Source: Chryseobacterium daeguense DSM 19388 (GTDB taxonomy: Bacteria; Bacteroidota; Bacteroidia; Flavobacteriales; Weeksellaceae). Taken from it: a stretch of DNA of 64,000 nucleotides. The stretch is from positions 357,092 to 421,091 of the forward strand of contig NZ_AUMT01000004.1 of assembly GCF_000430825.1 (NCBI RefSeq). Reading direction: 5' to 3'. Under the pieces are notes generated by a model, which ran no database searches, was not told where the DNA came from, and saw nothing but the letters and a program-made list of their open reading frames with translations. Of the stretch, positions 1 to 8,498 are shown piece by piece; within the stretch, counting starts at the first letter, position 1; each line of letters begins with the position of its first letter. Both the position numbers and the translations under genes were made by a program.

Positions 1-131
1 TGAAGAACGGGATAACTCAGAACTTTCTCTTTGGAAGGATTTTCATCAATGTATGCTTCTATCTTGTAGCCGCATTCTTCTGCGATATCAGCGACTACTT
101 TTCCGTGACCACTTGCTCCGTATAAATACAT
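1..131 (-). CDS. PglD/NeuD-like sugar O/N-acetyltransferase, N-terminal part
   Basis: Only the first 43 codons are inside the window; the gene runs off the left edge. The start is the ATG at 129-131. The visible part begins MYLYGASGHGKVV, the glycine-rich N-terminal motif of the PglD/NeuD family, whose usual C-terminal half is a left-handed beta-helix acetyltransferase domain (outside the window). PglD acetylates the 4-amino group of UDP-4-amino sugars on the way to di-N-acetylbacillosamine. It lies 18 bases downstream of a PglC-like initiating transferase on the same strand, which fits that role. The family call rests on a short N-terminus, and the exact substrate is inferred from context. 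Confidence 0.7.
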   Translation of the reverse strand, partial: MYLYGASGHGKVVADIAEECGYKIEAYIDENPSKEKVLSYPVL

Positions 132-149
132 ATTCTATCTACATTTTAA

Positions 150-755
150 TTAATTATTACCGTTAAAGGCTTCTATCGTTGCCTGTCCCTCCTGATTGAT
201 TCCTTCTTTTTTTATTACCTTTTTTAAAGTAAGAAGGATCACCTTACAATCTGTTGCTAAAGACAGATTATTGATATACCATAGATCCAGCTCAAATTTC
301 TGTGTCCAGGAAATGGCATTTCTTCCGTTCACCTGCGCCCAGCCTGTAATCCCCGGGCGTATGCTGTGCCGTCTCCTCTGAGACTCGCTATATAAAGACA
401 GATATTGCGGCAATAATGGTCTGGGACCAATAAGCGCCATGTCTCCTTTCAAAACATTAATAAGCTGCGGAAGCTCATCCAGTGAGGTCTGGCGGATAAA
501 ACTCCCTACAGGTGTCAGCCTTTCCGAATCCGGAAGGAGATTACCCTGTGCATCTTTTTTATCATTCATCGTCTTAAACTTGATGATATTAAATATCTTC
601 TCATTCAATCCCGGCCTTGCCTGCACAAAAAACGGCTTCCCCTGGTTCGCGAAATACAGCAATACCGTAACAATGACGAAAACCGGTGACAAAACAATAA
701 GCGCCGTCAATGCGATTAAAAAATCAATAACTCTTTTAAAAAAAAACTTATACAC
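150..755 (-). CDS. Initiating sugar-phosphate transferase (PglC/WcaJ-C type)
   Basis: This 201-residue membrane enzyme should transfer a sugar phosphate from a UDP-sugar to undecaprenyl phosphate and so start the repeat unit. It has the short PglC-type layout: one N-terminal hydrophobic segment (about residues 10-35), KFKTM at 59-63, the catalytic Asp-Glu dyad at 93-94 in SLDELPQL, then GPRP and PGITGWAQVNGR. The longer WbaP/WcaJ proteins carry four extra membrane helices that are absent here. It overlaps the upstream glycosyltransferase by 8 bases (748-755), so the two are co-translated. Together with the PglD-like gene after it and the PglF-like gene at 16719, it suggests a bacillosamine-type first sugar (inference). 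Confidence 0.9.
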   Translation of the reverse strand: MYKFFFKRVIDFLIALTALIVLSPVFVIVTVLLYFANQGKPFFVQARPGLNEKIFNIIKFKTMNDKKDAQGNLLPDSERLTPVGSFIRQTSLDELPQLINVLKGDMALIGPRPLLPQYLSLYSESQRRRHSIRPGITGWAQVNGRNAISWTQKFELDLWYINNLSLATDCKVILLTLKKVIKKEGINQEGQATIEAFNGNN

Positions 756-1908
756 GGTATTCTCTTTCTTTAATCAGTTTTCTATATTCACCCAACAGGG
801 CTTCCCAAACCACTGACTGCTCATAGCGGGATGCAATAAGCTCCCTCGCATTCATCCTCAGCTGATGATAATATTCTTCATCCAAAATAAGCCTTTCCAT
901 CGCGTTTTTCAGCTTTTCGCTGTTTTTTACCGGAACTATGATCCCGTTTTGATCTTCTATAATAATTTCATTGCATCCGTTAATGTCTGAAACTATGCTC
1001 GGCAATTCCATTGCTCCGGCCTGCATCACGACATTTGGAAAACCTTCACGGTAGCTTGGGAAAGCCAGCGCATGGGAAATTGCAAAATAAGGACGCACAT
1101 CTTTCTGAAAGCCCACGGAAATGATATCCGGGTTATTTTTAATTTCTTCTAAAGTTTCCTGCTCAAGCGGATCCAATTCCTGTTCAACAGGGCCGACCAA
1201 TAAGAGCTTTGAGCGTTTTCCTGTTTTATTTAATAATGAAAAGGCTTTTACCAGCTCATTAATCCCTTTATCACCTACCAGTCTTCCCACGAACACAAGA
1301 ACAAAGTCTGAATCTTCTATGTTTAATTCTTTCCTTAGGCTTTCTTTTTGGGCTCCGGTAACCTGTTCCGGTGAAAAGTGCTGTAAATCAATCCCGTTAA
1401 CATTACCGTTTCCAATTACTCTTAAATATTTTGAGGTTATTTTATAATTAATCAAATCTTTCTTAACCCCCTCTCCTTCAGGATAAATATGCGTTGCCGC
1501 CCAGCACAGCAGCTGATCCATCGTAATAAGCAGCTTCTTCGACACCCCTTTTCTTGTAGGAAAAATAAGTCCCGTAAACGTATGGATCCGGACAGGAACT
1601 CCTGCCATTTTACCTGAAAGCATTGTTAAAAGCCCTGCTTTCGGGGTAATGGAATGTACAATGAGCGGCTTCTCTTTTTTTAAAATTTTATATAATCTGT
1701 AAAGAGAAACTGCGTCCTTCAAAGGGCTGATTCCTCTTTCCATATTCACTTTAATTGTTTTTATACCTTCTCTTTCTTTCACCTCGTCCAGCAACTCGCC
1801 CTCGGAAGAGATTCCCACCACTTCATAAAATTCGCTCAGGTATTTCAACTGCCCTTTTAATAAGACATTTAAGGACAATGGTATGGTAGATGTCCGGATT
1901 ATTTTCAT
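748..1908 (-). CDS. Glycosyltransferase family 4
   Basis: This 386-residue GT-B fold protein is a retaining glycosyltransferase of the GT4 family and should add one sugar of the polysaccharide repeat unit at the inner membrane. The C-terminal nucleotide-binding domain begins near residue 200 (VLVFVGRLVGDKGI) and carries the EX7E region as REGFPNVVMQAG, where the second acidic position is Gln. The N-terminal domain has HSITPKAGLL, found in GT4 enzymes that act on lipid-linked acceptors. It overlaps the initiating transferase gene and starts 2 bases after the pyruvyltransferase-family gene ends. Donor and acceptor cannot be read from the sequence. Confidence 0.88.
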   Translation of the reverse strand: MKIIRTSTIPLSLNVLLKGQLKYLSEFYEVVGISSEGELLDEVKEREGIKTIKVNMERGISPLKDAVSLYRLYKILKKEKPLIVHSITPKAGLLTMLSGKMAGVPVRIHTFTGLIFPTRKGVSKKLLITMDQLLCWAATHIYPEGEGVKKDLINYKITSKYLRVIGNGNVNGIDLQHFSPEQVTGAQKESLRKELNIEDSDFVLVFVGRLVGDKGINELVKAFSLLNKTGKRSKLLLVGPVEQELDPLEQETLEEIKNNPDIISVGFQKDVRPYFAISHALAFPSYREGFPNVVMQAGAMELPSIVSDINGCNEIIIEDQNGIIVPVKNSEKLKNAMERLILDEEYYHQLRMNARELIASRYEQSVVWEALLGEYRKLIKEREYRV

Positions 1909-1910
1909 GT

Positions 1911-3233
1911 CTAATACAGGGATTGAATATCTTTTATTAATCTGTTTCTGCTCTCTGTCACCAAGCCCATTGACTGTGCCAGCTGCGTTTTTATACCATC
2001 ATATTCCAATATGGCCTTATCAAACATATTGACCAGCAGATCCGGCTCCACATCCTGAATCTGAACCACATAATCATCAAGATTAAAATCTCCCATAATA
2101 CCCAAAGCCTTATTACCGCCGTAGCCTATCGCAATAGAAGGAACAAGGGATGTTAATGAGAAAATAATGGAATGAAAACGCGTTCCGATAAAGAAGTAGA
2201 AATTAGAATACACGGCCTTCAGGGTATCGCAAGGGAGGTTTTCATTAATCCAGATCAAATTCTGGTGCTGAATTTTTTCCAGCAAATCTTTAATGGCATT
2301 TCTGTCGTCCTCATGGGAGTTTGGCCCTAATGACTGGTTGCACAATGCGACTTTGTAACCTTTATCCAGCATGTGCTTTGTAAGCTTTACCACAGAATCA
2401 ATGTACTTTTTGTACAGCCCTTCCGGATTTGATAATCCCGGAAAACGCCAAGGCCTGATAGTTACTCCTACAATTTTATCTTCTTTGGACAGATTATATT
2501 TTTCTAATATTTTCACAGCTTCTTCCTGGCTTCCTTTTTCAAGGAAGAACCCAAGATCCATCTCTACGGGAATATTTTTTCCCAACAGCTCACCTAAACT
2601 TTTAGATGAAACGTTTTCTCTTGCATACACAAGATCCAATTGATTAAATACCGTTGTTACCTGCTTTTTAACCGTTAATCCTATAAAAGGACCGTAAGAA
2701 TTCGGTAAAAAGACCACTTTTTTACCCAAAGCCTTTGCAAGCCTTACATAAAATAAAAAATACCACATGAGATAAGGCGCCGTTTTTTCACCATAAGCAT
2801 GGATGAAGCCGCCCCCTTTTACAAAAATGGTTTTTGCGGCATGAAACTGCTTAACGGTCTGGTACGTCTTATTATCAAAGTTTTTTCTTACTTTCTCCAG
2901 ATCATTGCATATTTTAATTAAATATCTGGTGTTTTTGAAATCCATTCCTGCGTTTTTGATCTGCTTTAAAAGCTCAAGCCTGGATTCCTTAATATGCTCT
3001 CCTGATTTATGCTGCCCTCTTCTGGGGTGTTTTAAAATATTGTCTAATAATTTGAAGCCATGCTCTTCAGACTGTTTGCACAGCAATGCTCTTTCTTCCT
3101 CATTATCACCGGCATCCAGTATATATACTTCGTCATAAAGGCCTGTATCTTTGGCCAGCCTCCAGCTTTCCCAGACTAATGCCTGGTCTCCTTTATTCAA
3201 ATCTGTTACTCCGGGTACTATTATAGCATTCAT
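1911..3233 (-). CDS. Polysaccharide pyruvyltransferase family protein
   Basis: The 440-residue product belongs to the polysaccharide pyruvyltransferase family (CsaB/WcaK-like), which transfers pyruvate from phosphoenolpyruvate to a sugar to make an acidic ketal. Family features are the N-terminal PGVTDLNKGDQAL (the usual NxGDxA region), a glycine-rich VKGGGFIHAYGE near residue 140, FLPNSYGPF, and a late GTRFHSIIFSL with the conserved Arg-x-His. It has no membrane segment. It lies 1 base from the GT2 gene and 2 bases from the GT4 gene in a tightly packed operon. Some family members have other roles, so pyruvylation of the polymer is likely but not proven. Confidence 0.83.
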   Translation of the reverse strand: MNAIIVPGVTDLNKGDQALVWESWRLAKDTGLYDEVYILDAGDNEEERALLCKQSEEHGFKLLDNILKHPRRGQHKSGEHIKESRLELLKQIKNAGMDFKNTRYLIKICNDLEKVRKNFDNKTYQTVKQFHAAKTIFVKGGGFIHAYGEKTAPYLMWYFLFYVRLAKALGKKVVFLPNSYGPFIGLTVKKQVTTVFNQLDLVYARENVSSKSLGELLGKNIPVEMDLGFFLEKGSQEEAVKILEKYNLSKEDKIVGVTIRPWRFPGLSNPEGLYKKYIDSVVKLTKHMLDKGYKVALCNQSLGPNSHEDDRNAIKDLLEKIQHQNLIWINENLPCDTLKAVYSNFYFFIGTRFHSIIFSLTSLVPSIAIGYGGNKALGIMGDFNLDDYVVQIQDVEPDLLVNMFDKAILEYDGIKTQLAQSMGLVTESRNRLIKDIQSLY

Positions 3234-3234
3234 T

Positions 3235-4146
3235 CTAATTCAATTTTCCTTGTTTAATACGTTGTGTGTTTTGCTTTGCCTTGCGGTTGATGTATACATT
3301 CAGCAGTATTCCGAAGGGAATTGCGATGAAGGTGTACAGCTTGTTGGGTGAATCTTTAAAAAAATTCCATTTTCCTGCAAAAAGGCATGAGCTGATGTAG
3401 TGTATTGAATTCTTCAGCACCACTTTATTATTGATCCCATACTTCATTTTCATTTTTCTGTATTCAATAAATGAGCGGGGGCTGCTTTTATATCTCTTAT
3501 ACAATCCGTTTGATAATCCGTCCTGCTGGTATTCTATGATGCAGTAGACTTCATTGGATATCAAAAACTTATACTCCTGATCTATCAATGGAAAAATCCA
3601 GCTTACTTCATGAAAAATTTCATTTTCAAAATAGGGGTAAGGCAGAAATTTCTTATATTTCTCTGTATCGAAAATATATTTCTTGTCACCTTTAATTTTA
3701 TAATGATCAACCAGTTCCGAATAGGTGGTTTCTTTTACATCCGGTAAAAACTCTCCGGCAACCGTACCGTCCTGATAAGCATCCAGACCGATGATTCCTG
3801 CAGAATTACTTTTTTTATTGGCTTTCCAGAAATTCAATATCTTTTCAACCGCATCATCCGGCATATAATCGTCGGAATCTATACAGGTGAACAATTCTGT
3901 ATCAATATAATCCAGCGCTAAAATCTGAGCCGCCAGCTTACCTTTATTCTTCTGATAATGGTATTGGATCTCAATCTTATCTTCCTGTATCCATTTTTCT
4001 ACCTCGGCCGAAGTATTGTCTGAGGAACCGTCATCTACAATGATCCATTTAAAATTTGCGCTGCTTTGTCTGCATAATGAGTCATAAAGCCTCCTGAGAG
4101 TCTTTTCTCTGTTAAAAGTCGGGGTAAAAATTGTTATTGATTTCAT
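3235..4146 (-). CDS. Glycosyltransferase family 2
   Basis: This 303-residue GT-A glycosyltransferase opens with ITIFTPTFNREKTLRRL and WIIVDDGSSDNT, the nucleotide-binding start of GT2 enzymes, and has the metal-binding DXD-type motif as CIDSDDYMP near residue 95. It should add one sugar to the lipid-linked repeat unit on the cytoplasmic side. The C-terminus is basic and weakly hydrophobic. Its first 4 bases overlap the end of the GT4 gene upstream (4143-4146), showing translational coupling. The sugar transferred is not predictable. Confidence 0.88.
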   Translation of the reverse strand: MKSITIFTPTFNREKTLRRLYDSLCRQSSANFKWIIVDDGSSDNTSAEVEKWIQEDKIEIQYHYQKNKGKLAAQILALDYIDTELFTCIDSDDYMPDDAVEKILNFWKANKKSNSAGIIGLDAYQDGTVAGEFLPDVKETTYSELVDHYKIKGDKKYIFDTEKYKKFLPYPYFENEIFHEVSWIFPLIDQEYKFLISNEVYCIIEYQQDGLSNGLYKRYKSSPRSFIEYRKMKMKYGINNKVVLKNSIHYISSCLFAGKWNFFKDSPNKLYTFIAIPFGILLNVYINRKAKQNTQRIKQGKLN

Positions 4147-5309
4147 GCTTTCCCCAGTTTTTTAAACACTTTATTAAACTCTTCCACCTGATTTTTCTTG
4201 CCGTAATTATTGACGATCAATGATTTTCCATTGGCGGCTATAAAGCTGTACAGATCACTGTCGTTGTAAAGCTTAGTGATATAATCATAGTAATCATCCA
4301 CATTATTATGAGTGGCAATATATCCTGTGAAATTGTGCTGGATGTAATCTGTAACCCCGCCTACAGGATTTGCAATTACAGGTATTTCAAAAGCCAGCGC
4401 TTCCATGATTACACGGGGCAACCCTTCCGTATCAGACGGATGTATCAATACATCACTGTTCTTAAAAATGCTGTAAGGATCTCTGTGATTCAATACTATT
4501 TCCACATGATCCTGAAGCTGAAATTGGCTGATGTCATTACGGATCTTCTTTAAAAAATTCTCTGAAACCGGTGTGTCATAAACAGCACCCATCAGAATTA
4601 ATTTAAAATTAATATTGTTCTCTTTTAATCTTCTGGCTAAAGCAATTGATAAATTCTGTCCTTTTGCAGGTAAAAATCCGCCACAGTGAAGGATAACCAT
4701 AGGATCACTTGCTTTACGCGCTTCTTTTCCTGCTCTGTACTGCTCAACTTTTGTAAGGTTAATGGCATTGGGAACTACAAAAATCTTTTCTAATGGAGCC
4801 AGCCCCCCGGTAAAGATGGCCTGTCTGGTAGACTGAGAAACGCCGATAAAATAATCGGAATTATGCTTAAACATCAGCTTTTTAAAGAAGCCAATGGAAT
4901 TATAGGCAAACCATCCTCTTGCGAAATACGCAATCTTGTAGTCTTGTCCTTTTTTCAGGATAGAATTGGTTTTGATATTATTGACAATTACAACGTCTGG
5001 CTTAAAAGTGTTTTGAAATTTTTTAAACTCTTTTTTAAGCTTAAACCAGTCCATTAAAAACAAAGTGGTATTTACAAATATCTTAACCGGATTTTTGGTG
5101 CTGAAAATGGCAATCGGGGCATCATTCTTTTTTAATACCTTGATTGCAATATCATTAGCTTTTACATCATCTACGAATTCGCTGCAATTTCCCCAGAAAT
5201 CTACAATAACCGAATTGTGTCCCCCATCATTAAGTCTTTTGGCCAATTCGATAGTGCTCTTTCGGGCACCACCATGAATCTGAACGGCTTCAAGGAAAAT
5301 TATATTCAT
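4143..5309 (-). CDS. Glycosyltransferase family 4
   Basis: The 388-residue product is a GT-B glycosyltransferase of family GT4. It begins MNIIFLEAVQIHGGARKST, the glycine-rich loop of these enzymes, and has the C-terminal donor site with MILHCGGFLPAKGQN and a complete EX7E motif in DTEGLPRVIMEA. It probably transfers one sugar of the repeat unit. It is the first gene of the downstream half of the locus: a 355-base gap with a promoter-like site lies upstream, while the genes below it are packed with overlaps. The product is soluble or peripheral with no membrane helix. Confidence 0.88.
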   Translation of the reverse strand: MNIIFLEAVQIHGGARKSTIELAKRLNDGGHNSVIVDFWGNCSEFVDDVKANDIAIKVLKKNDAPIAIFSTKNPVKIFVNTTLFLMDWFKLKKEFKKFQNTFKPDVVIVNNIKTNSILKKGQDYKIAYFARGWFAYNSIGFFKKLMFKHNSDYFIGVSQSTRQAIFTGGLAPLEKIFVVPNAINLTKVEQYRAGKEARKASDPMVILHCGGFLPAKGQNLSIALARRLKENNINFKLILMGAVYDTPVSENFLKKIRNDISQFQLQDHVEIVLNHRDPYSIFKNSDVLIHPSDTEGLPRVIMEALAFEIPVIANPVGGVTDYIQHNFTGYIATHNNVDDYYDYITKLYNDSDLYSFIAANGKSLIVNNYGKKNQVEEFNKVFKKLGKA

Positions 5310-5664
5310 TTTTATATCACTTTCATTTTATTATTGGAATCGATAAAAATTGGTTATAAGTTTTTTTAAAGCTAACATGGATATATAGTCACCATATTCA
5401 GAGGTTGAATTCTGAAAATGCTGTTTTTATTTTCATGAGTGAAATGATTCTTTTCCAGATCTGTGTTCAGATATTGATAGAAAACGGGCAAAAAATATTA
5501 TTTGCCGAATAATATTATTCTATAAATAATATTTTACAAAATTTTAATTAAGACAATTATTTTACTACCACAAACAAATATACGAAAAAATAATATATCA
5601 CAAATTATAGAATAAAAATTCAATCTTAAATCCTGTTAACATATTAAAAACTAGGCTATAAATT
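5310..5664. other. 355-base AT-rich gap inside the polysaccharide locus
   Basis: No coding region is supported here on either strand. The stretch is very AT-rich. It holds a promoter-like site at 5575-5604 and a short stem at 5487-5506 (GGCAAA/TTTGCC), followed by the 14-base palindrome GAATAATATTATTC at 5507-5520. These lie between the ATP-grasp gene and the first glycosyltransferase, so the gap probably splits the locus into two transcription units or adds an internal start. Confidence 0.5.
5575..5604 (-). promoter_or_regulatory. Internal promoter, TTTG-N18-TATATTTG
   Basis: Read on the minus strand, TTTG (5601-5604) is followed after 18 bases by TATATTTG (5575-5582), matching the Bacteroidota consensus TTTG-N17-23-TAnnTTTG. 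It points toward the glycosyltransferase genes that begin at 5309 and would leave a leader of about 260 bases. It is inferred from pattern only. Confidence 0.5.
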
Positions 5665-6684
5665 TTATTTTAAAAAATTTTTAACAATTTCATATTCAAG
5701 GTTCACCTTTGCTTCATTCCAGTTCAGATTTGTATCATAAAAACCTAAGCATTGATCATAAACGTAAGGCTGAAATCCGTAGCTGATCTCCACTATTAGC
5801 GGCTGATCTTTGGAGTCGAAAATAAAATCATAAGCCACACATAGCATTTTGAGCTGCTTTGCCGCATTAAAAGCAATGTCCACCGCTTCCAGATTAAATT
5901 TTCCGGGTGCAAACTCCAGCATTCCGCTGCCGGAAGCCCTGAAATCGTTATCCCTAGTATTTCTTTTTAAATAATAACATTTATCCCCAATTACAATAAG
6001 CCTCAGATCATACGTAAGATCAGGAATGAATTCCTGGAAATAGACGTAATTTCTCTGTTTAGGAAAAACTTTGTACTGTTTGTCTACAAAAATCCCCTTA
6101 AAGCCCCATTTCATTACCCTGAGGAAATTATGAAGGTTTTTCTGTCTCCAAAATCTTTCAACCGTATCCGTAAAAACCGTCCAGGAATCAAAAGCGGCGA
6201 AACCGCTTCCAAATGCCTGTTTTACAATCTTTTTCGCCTGGCCTTTTGTTCTTATAAGCTTAACGTTTATTGAGCCTGCCCCACCTTTTAGTTTAAAAAC
6301 CTTAGGAAATGAAGTATTTTCTATATAATTCAGCGCTTCTTTTTCATGATAAAAAACATCGGCTTTCACCAATGGCAGATCCAGTGCTTCCATAAGATAC
6401 TTTTGGGCCACTTTATCATCAAAATGCCAGTATGTATCTTCATCCGGGAATGTTTTGATCCCGATTTGGTTTACAGCCCTGAACAAAGTTCTTGCATGGA
6501 GCATATCTTCAAAATAATTCTGATTGAAATGCCACATGAAATGGGTTACCCCCTGCTCTTTTATCTGGCTGATAATATTGTTATCAAAAGCATTCAAGAC
6601 CACATAAGGTATATTTCTTTCTGCCAGATATTCTATCCAGCGGTCAGAAAAACTGCCTTTGCGATGATGTATTCCTATTTTCAT
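5665..6684 (-). CDS. ATP-grasp family protein of the polysaccharide locus
   Basis: This 339-residue protein looks like an ATP-grasp enzyme (carboxylate-amine/thiol ligase superfamily). Support comes from FPKVFKLKGGAGSINVKLI near residue 130 (Lys and glycine-rich loop), YVYFQEFIPDLTYDLRLIVIG (the strand and acidic residues of the grasp fold) and a late VAYDFIFDSKDQPLIVEISYGF, where the final Glu fits the metal/ATP-binding position. ATP-grasp enzymes join a carboxylate to an amine through an acyl phosphate. Here, with a predicted UDP-GalNAcA pathway in the same locus, the substrate could be a uronic acid carboxylate or an amino acid; that is inference. It sits 4 bases after the acyltransferase gene. 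No named subfamily was recognised. Confidence 0.7.
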   Translation of the reverse strand: MKIGIHHRKGSFSDRWIEYLAERNIPYVVLNAFDNNIISQIKEQGVTHFMWHFNQNYFEDMLHARTLFRAVNQIGIKTFPDEDTYWHFDDKVAQKYLMEALDLPLVKADVFYHEKEALNYIENTSFPKVFKLKGGAGSINVKLIRTKGQAKKIVKQAFGSGFAAFDSWTVFTDTVERFWRQKNLHNFLRVMKWGFKGIFVDKQYKVFPKQRNYVYFQEFIPDLTYDLRLIVIGDKCYYLKRNTRDNDFRASGSGMLEFAPGKFNLEAVDIAFNAAKQLKMLCVAYDFIFDSKDQPLIVEISYGFQPYVYDQCLGFYDTNLNWNEAKVNLEYEIVKNFLK

Positions 6685-6688
6685 CCTA

Positions 6689-7270
6689 TCAATATTGTTT
6701 AATCACTTTATACGCATCTGTTCCGTATATGCTTTTCGCCGGAACCTCTCCCTTTACCACGCTGCCTGCCATTATGACGGCACCTTCTCTTATTACAGAG
6801 CCACCCAGAACCGTTACATTTGATCCTATCCAGACGTTATCTTCTATAATTACTTCCCTGCCTTCATCTGCTACGGTAAGCCTTTCTACAGGGTTTTCCA
6901 TGGCCAGAATATGTCCGTTGGAATCGATGATATTTGTATTTGCCGCAATGAGGCAGTTATTTCCTATTTCAATTCTTTTTACCGCATGAATACATGTTCC
7001 GTGGATCCTGCAGTTTTCACCAATGATTATTTCAGCCTGAGGTCTGTCTGCCAGCAGCTTACAAGAGGAAAACATATTGATATGATACTTCTTTTTTGAA
7101 GAATTGATCAATGTATTCTTACCAATGGTTATTCTGGCATCCTGATGCTTAAAAATCACAGGAACGCCTTTAAAATGGACTGTTCCCAAAAAATTAATAT
7201 TCTTAATGTTTTTATAATAGCTGCTTAAGAATATATTCAGAAGCTTATTATAAATCTTGCTTATTATCAT
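6689..7270 (-). CDS. Hexapeptide-repeat acyltransferase (left-handed beta-helix)
   Basis: The product (193 residues from the ATG at 7268-7270) has isoleucine/valine-rich hexapeptide repeats such as IIIGENCRIHG, IEIGNNCLIAANTNI and VIIEDNVWIGSNVTVLGGSVI, ending in GSVVKGEVPAKSIYGTDAYKVIK. This is the left-handed beta-helix of WcaF/maltose-O-acetyltransferase-type enzymes. It probably acetylates a sugar of the repeat unit. A longer reading from TTG at 7303 is open, but the ATG is preferred because it reduces the overlap with the flippase gene to 23 bases. The catalytic His of the family is likely within DSNGHILAM. Confidence 0.85.
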   Translation of the reverse strand: MIISKIYNKLLNIFLSSYYKNIKNINFLGTVHFKGVPVIFKHQDARITIGKNTLINSSKKKYHINMFSSCKLLADRPQAEIIIGENCRIHGTCIHAVKRIEIGNNCLIAANTNIIDSNGHILAMENPVERLTVADEGREVIIEDNVWIGSNVTVLGGSVIREGAVIMAGSVVKGEVPAKSIYGTDAYKVIKQY

Positions 7271-8498
7271 TTTTGAACCATTTAAAAAAGAGGTTAAAAC
7301 CAATTAAACATCTTACCAGACTAAGGCTTATCGCAGAACCAAAAATTGTGAAATATTTAATTAATGGAATGGTGATAAAAAAGCCTAAAATGGAGAACAG
7401 CAGGGTATTTTTCATGACCAGCTTGTCCTCACGGTGTACTATAAAATAATTAAGCCCGAAAATATTATACAAAGTATAACCGAACAGTCCGGCTGATAAT
7501 ATCAGCAATATCCAGAAAGCATTATCGTAGCTTATATTTAAATACCAGAAAATCAATTTATTAAAAATCAAAACCCCAAAAATTAATACGCTTATCGTAA
7601 TCAGCATCATTTTTTTATACCACTGGAAAGCATCTTTCTTTCGGTTTAAAAAAGGGAAAAATACTCGGGACAGAATTTCGATTAGGGTTACAATCAGGTT
7701 CACAACCGTTAAAATTGCCTGATAAATCCCCACCAGCTGGGCAGTTCCCACAATTCCCAGCAGGAAAGTGCTGGTATTGTTATATAAAGTAGGCACAAAC
7801 TGATTAATAAAAATCGGAGAGTTGCTTTTTATTGATTTCGCAATCATTTTGTAGGGAAGAAAGATAAATTTCAGCTTATATTTTTTCACCATTACATACT
7901 GTCCTACCAATCCGGCCCCGATATATCCGGCGCTCTGAAGCAAAGGATAAATCCAGAAATCACTTTCTTTTTTAATGAAAATAAAAACACATAGAGTAAA
8001 GAAAAGCTTGATTCCTAAGTTCAGATAGGTAATGTAGCGCATTTTTTCAATGCCCTGGAAAAACCATTCCGGAAACAGAACATAGCCCAGCAGAAGCAGA
8101 CTTGTATAAAAATAGATTTCTTTATTTTCGTAAAACGGCGGATAGACAAAAACCGCAATTGCAATAATTGTCCATGAAATCAGCAGGAAAAGCGTTTTTA
8201 TCGTTAAAACCTTGCTGTAAATGATATTCAGCCTTTTCGGGCTGTCCCTGTTAACGGCCACATCGCGGGTAGCGGTAATTCTGAAGCTGTAATCCGTAAG
8301 TGCCGTAAAATAAGCGATAAGGGAGGCTGAAAAGACAATAATACCATACTTTTCGAACCCTATTACCCGCAAAATATAAGGCAGGGTGATAAGGGGCAGC
8401 AACATTCCTACAAGCTGCAATGCAGATAATGAAACAAAGTTTTCCAACAATGCTTTTTTATCTTTGGTATTAAATATCTTTTTTATCCTGTTGATCAT
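7248..8498 (-). CDS. Wzx-type polysaccharide flippase
   Basis: The 416-residue product is a multi-pass membrane protein of the MOP/Wzx superfamily, with about 12 predicted hydrophobic helices and the typical opening (LLENFVSLSALQLVGMLLPLITLPYILRV in part; YGIIVFSASLIAYF). It should flip the lipid-linked repeat unit across the inner membrane for periplasmic polymerisation. The start codon shares one base with the stop of the beta-helix lipoprotein gene at 8498, and its end overlaps the acyltransferase gene. A Wzy-like polymerase lies two genes upstream, as expected for a Wzx/Wzy pathway. Confidence 0.9.
   Translation of the reverse strand: MINRIKKIFNTKDKKALLENFVSLSALQLVGMLLPLITLPYILRVIGFEKYGIIVFSASLIAYFTALTDYSFRITATRDVAVNRDSPKRLNIIYSKVLTIKTLFLLISWTIIAIAVFVYPPFYENKEIYFYTSLLLLGYVLFPEWFFQGIEKMRYITYLNLGIKLFFTLCVFIFIKKESDFWIYPLLQSAGYIGAGLVGQYVMVKKYKLKFIFLPYKMIAKSIKSNSPIFINQFVPTLYNNTSTFLLGIVGTAQLVGIYQAILTVVNLIVTLIEILSRVFFPFLNRKKDAFQWYKKMMLITISVLIFGVLIFNKLIFWYLNISYDNAFWILLILSAGLFGYTLYNIFGLNYFIVHREDKLVMKNTLLFSILGFFITIPLIKYFTIFGSAISLSLVRCLIGFNLFFKWFKNDNKQDL

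Noticed and set aside
748..1908. Gln in place of the second Glu of the EX7E motif as a sign of an inactive enzyme
   Set aside because: As I recall, this substitution is common in Bacteroidota GT4 proteins of this type, so it does not by itself suggest loss of function.
5487..5520. Stem GGCAAA/TTTGCC and adjoining palindrome as a strong terminator
   Set aside because: The stem is only 6 bases with an 8-base loop, the following T run is short, and it lies downstream of the predicted internal promoter.
7271..7303. Upstream TTG start for the hexapeptide acyltransferase
   Set aside because: It would lengthen the overlap with the flippase gene to 56 bases; the ATG at 7270 is a better start.
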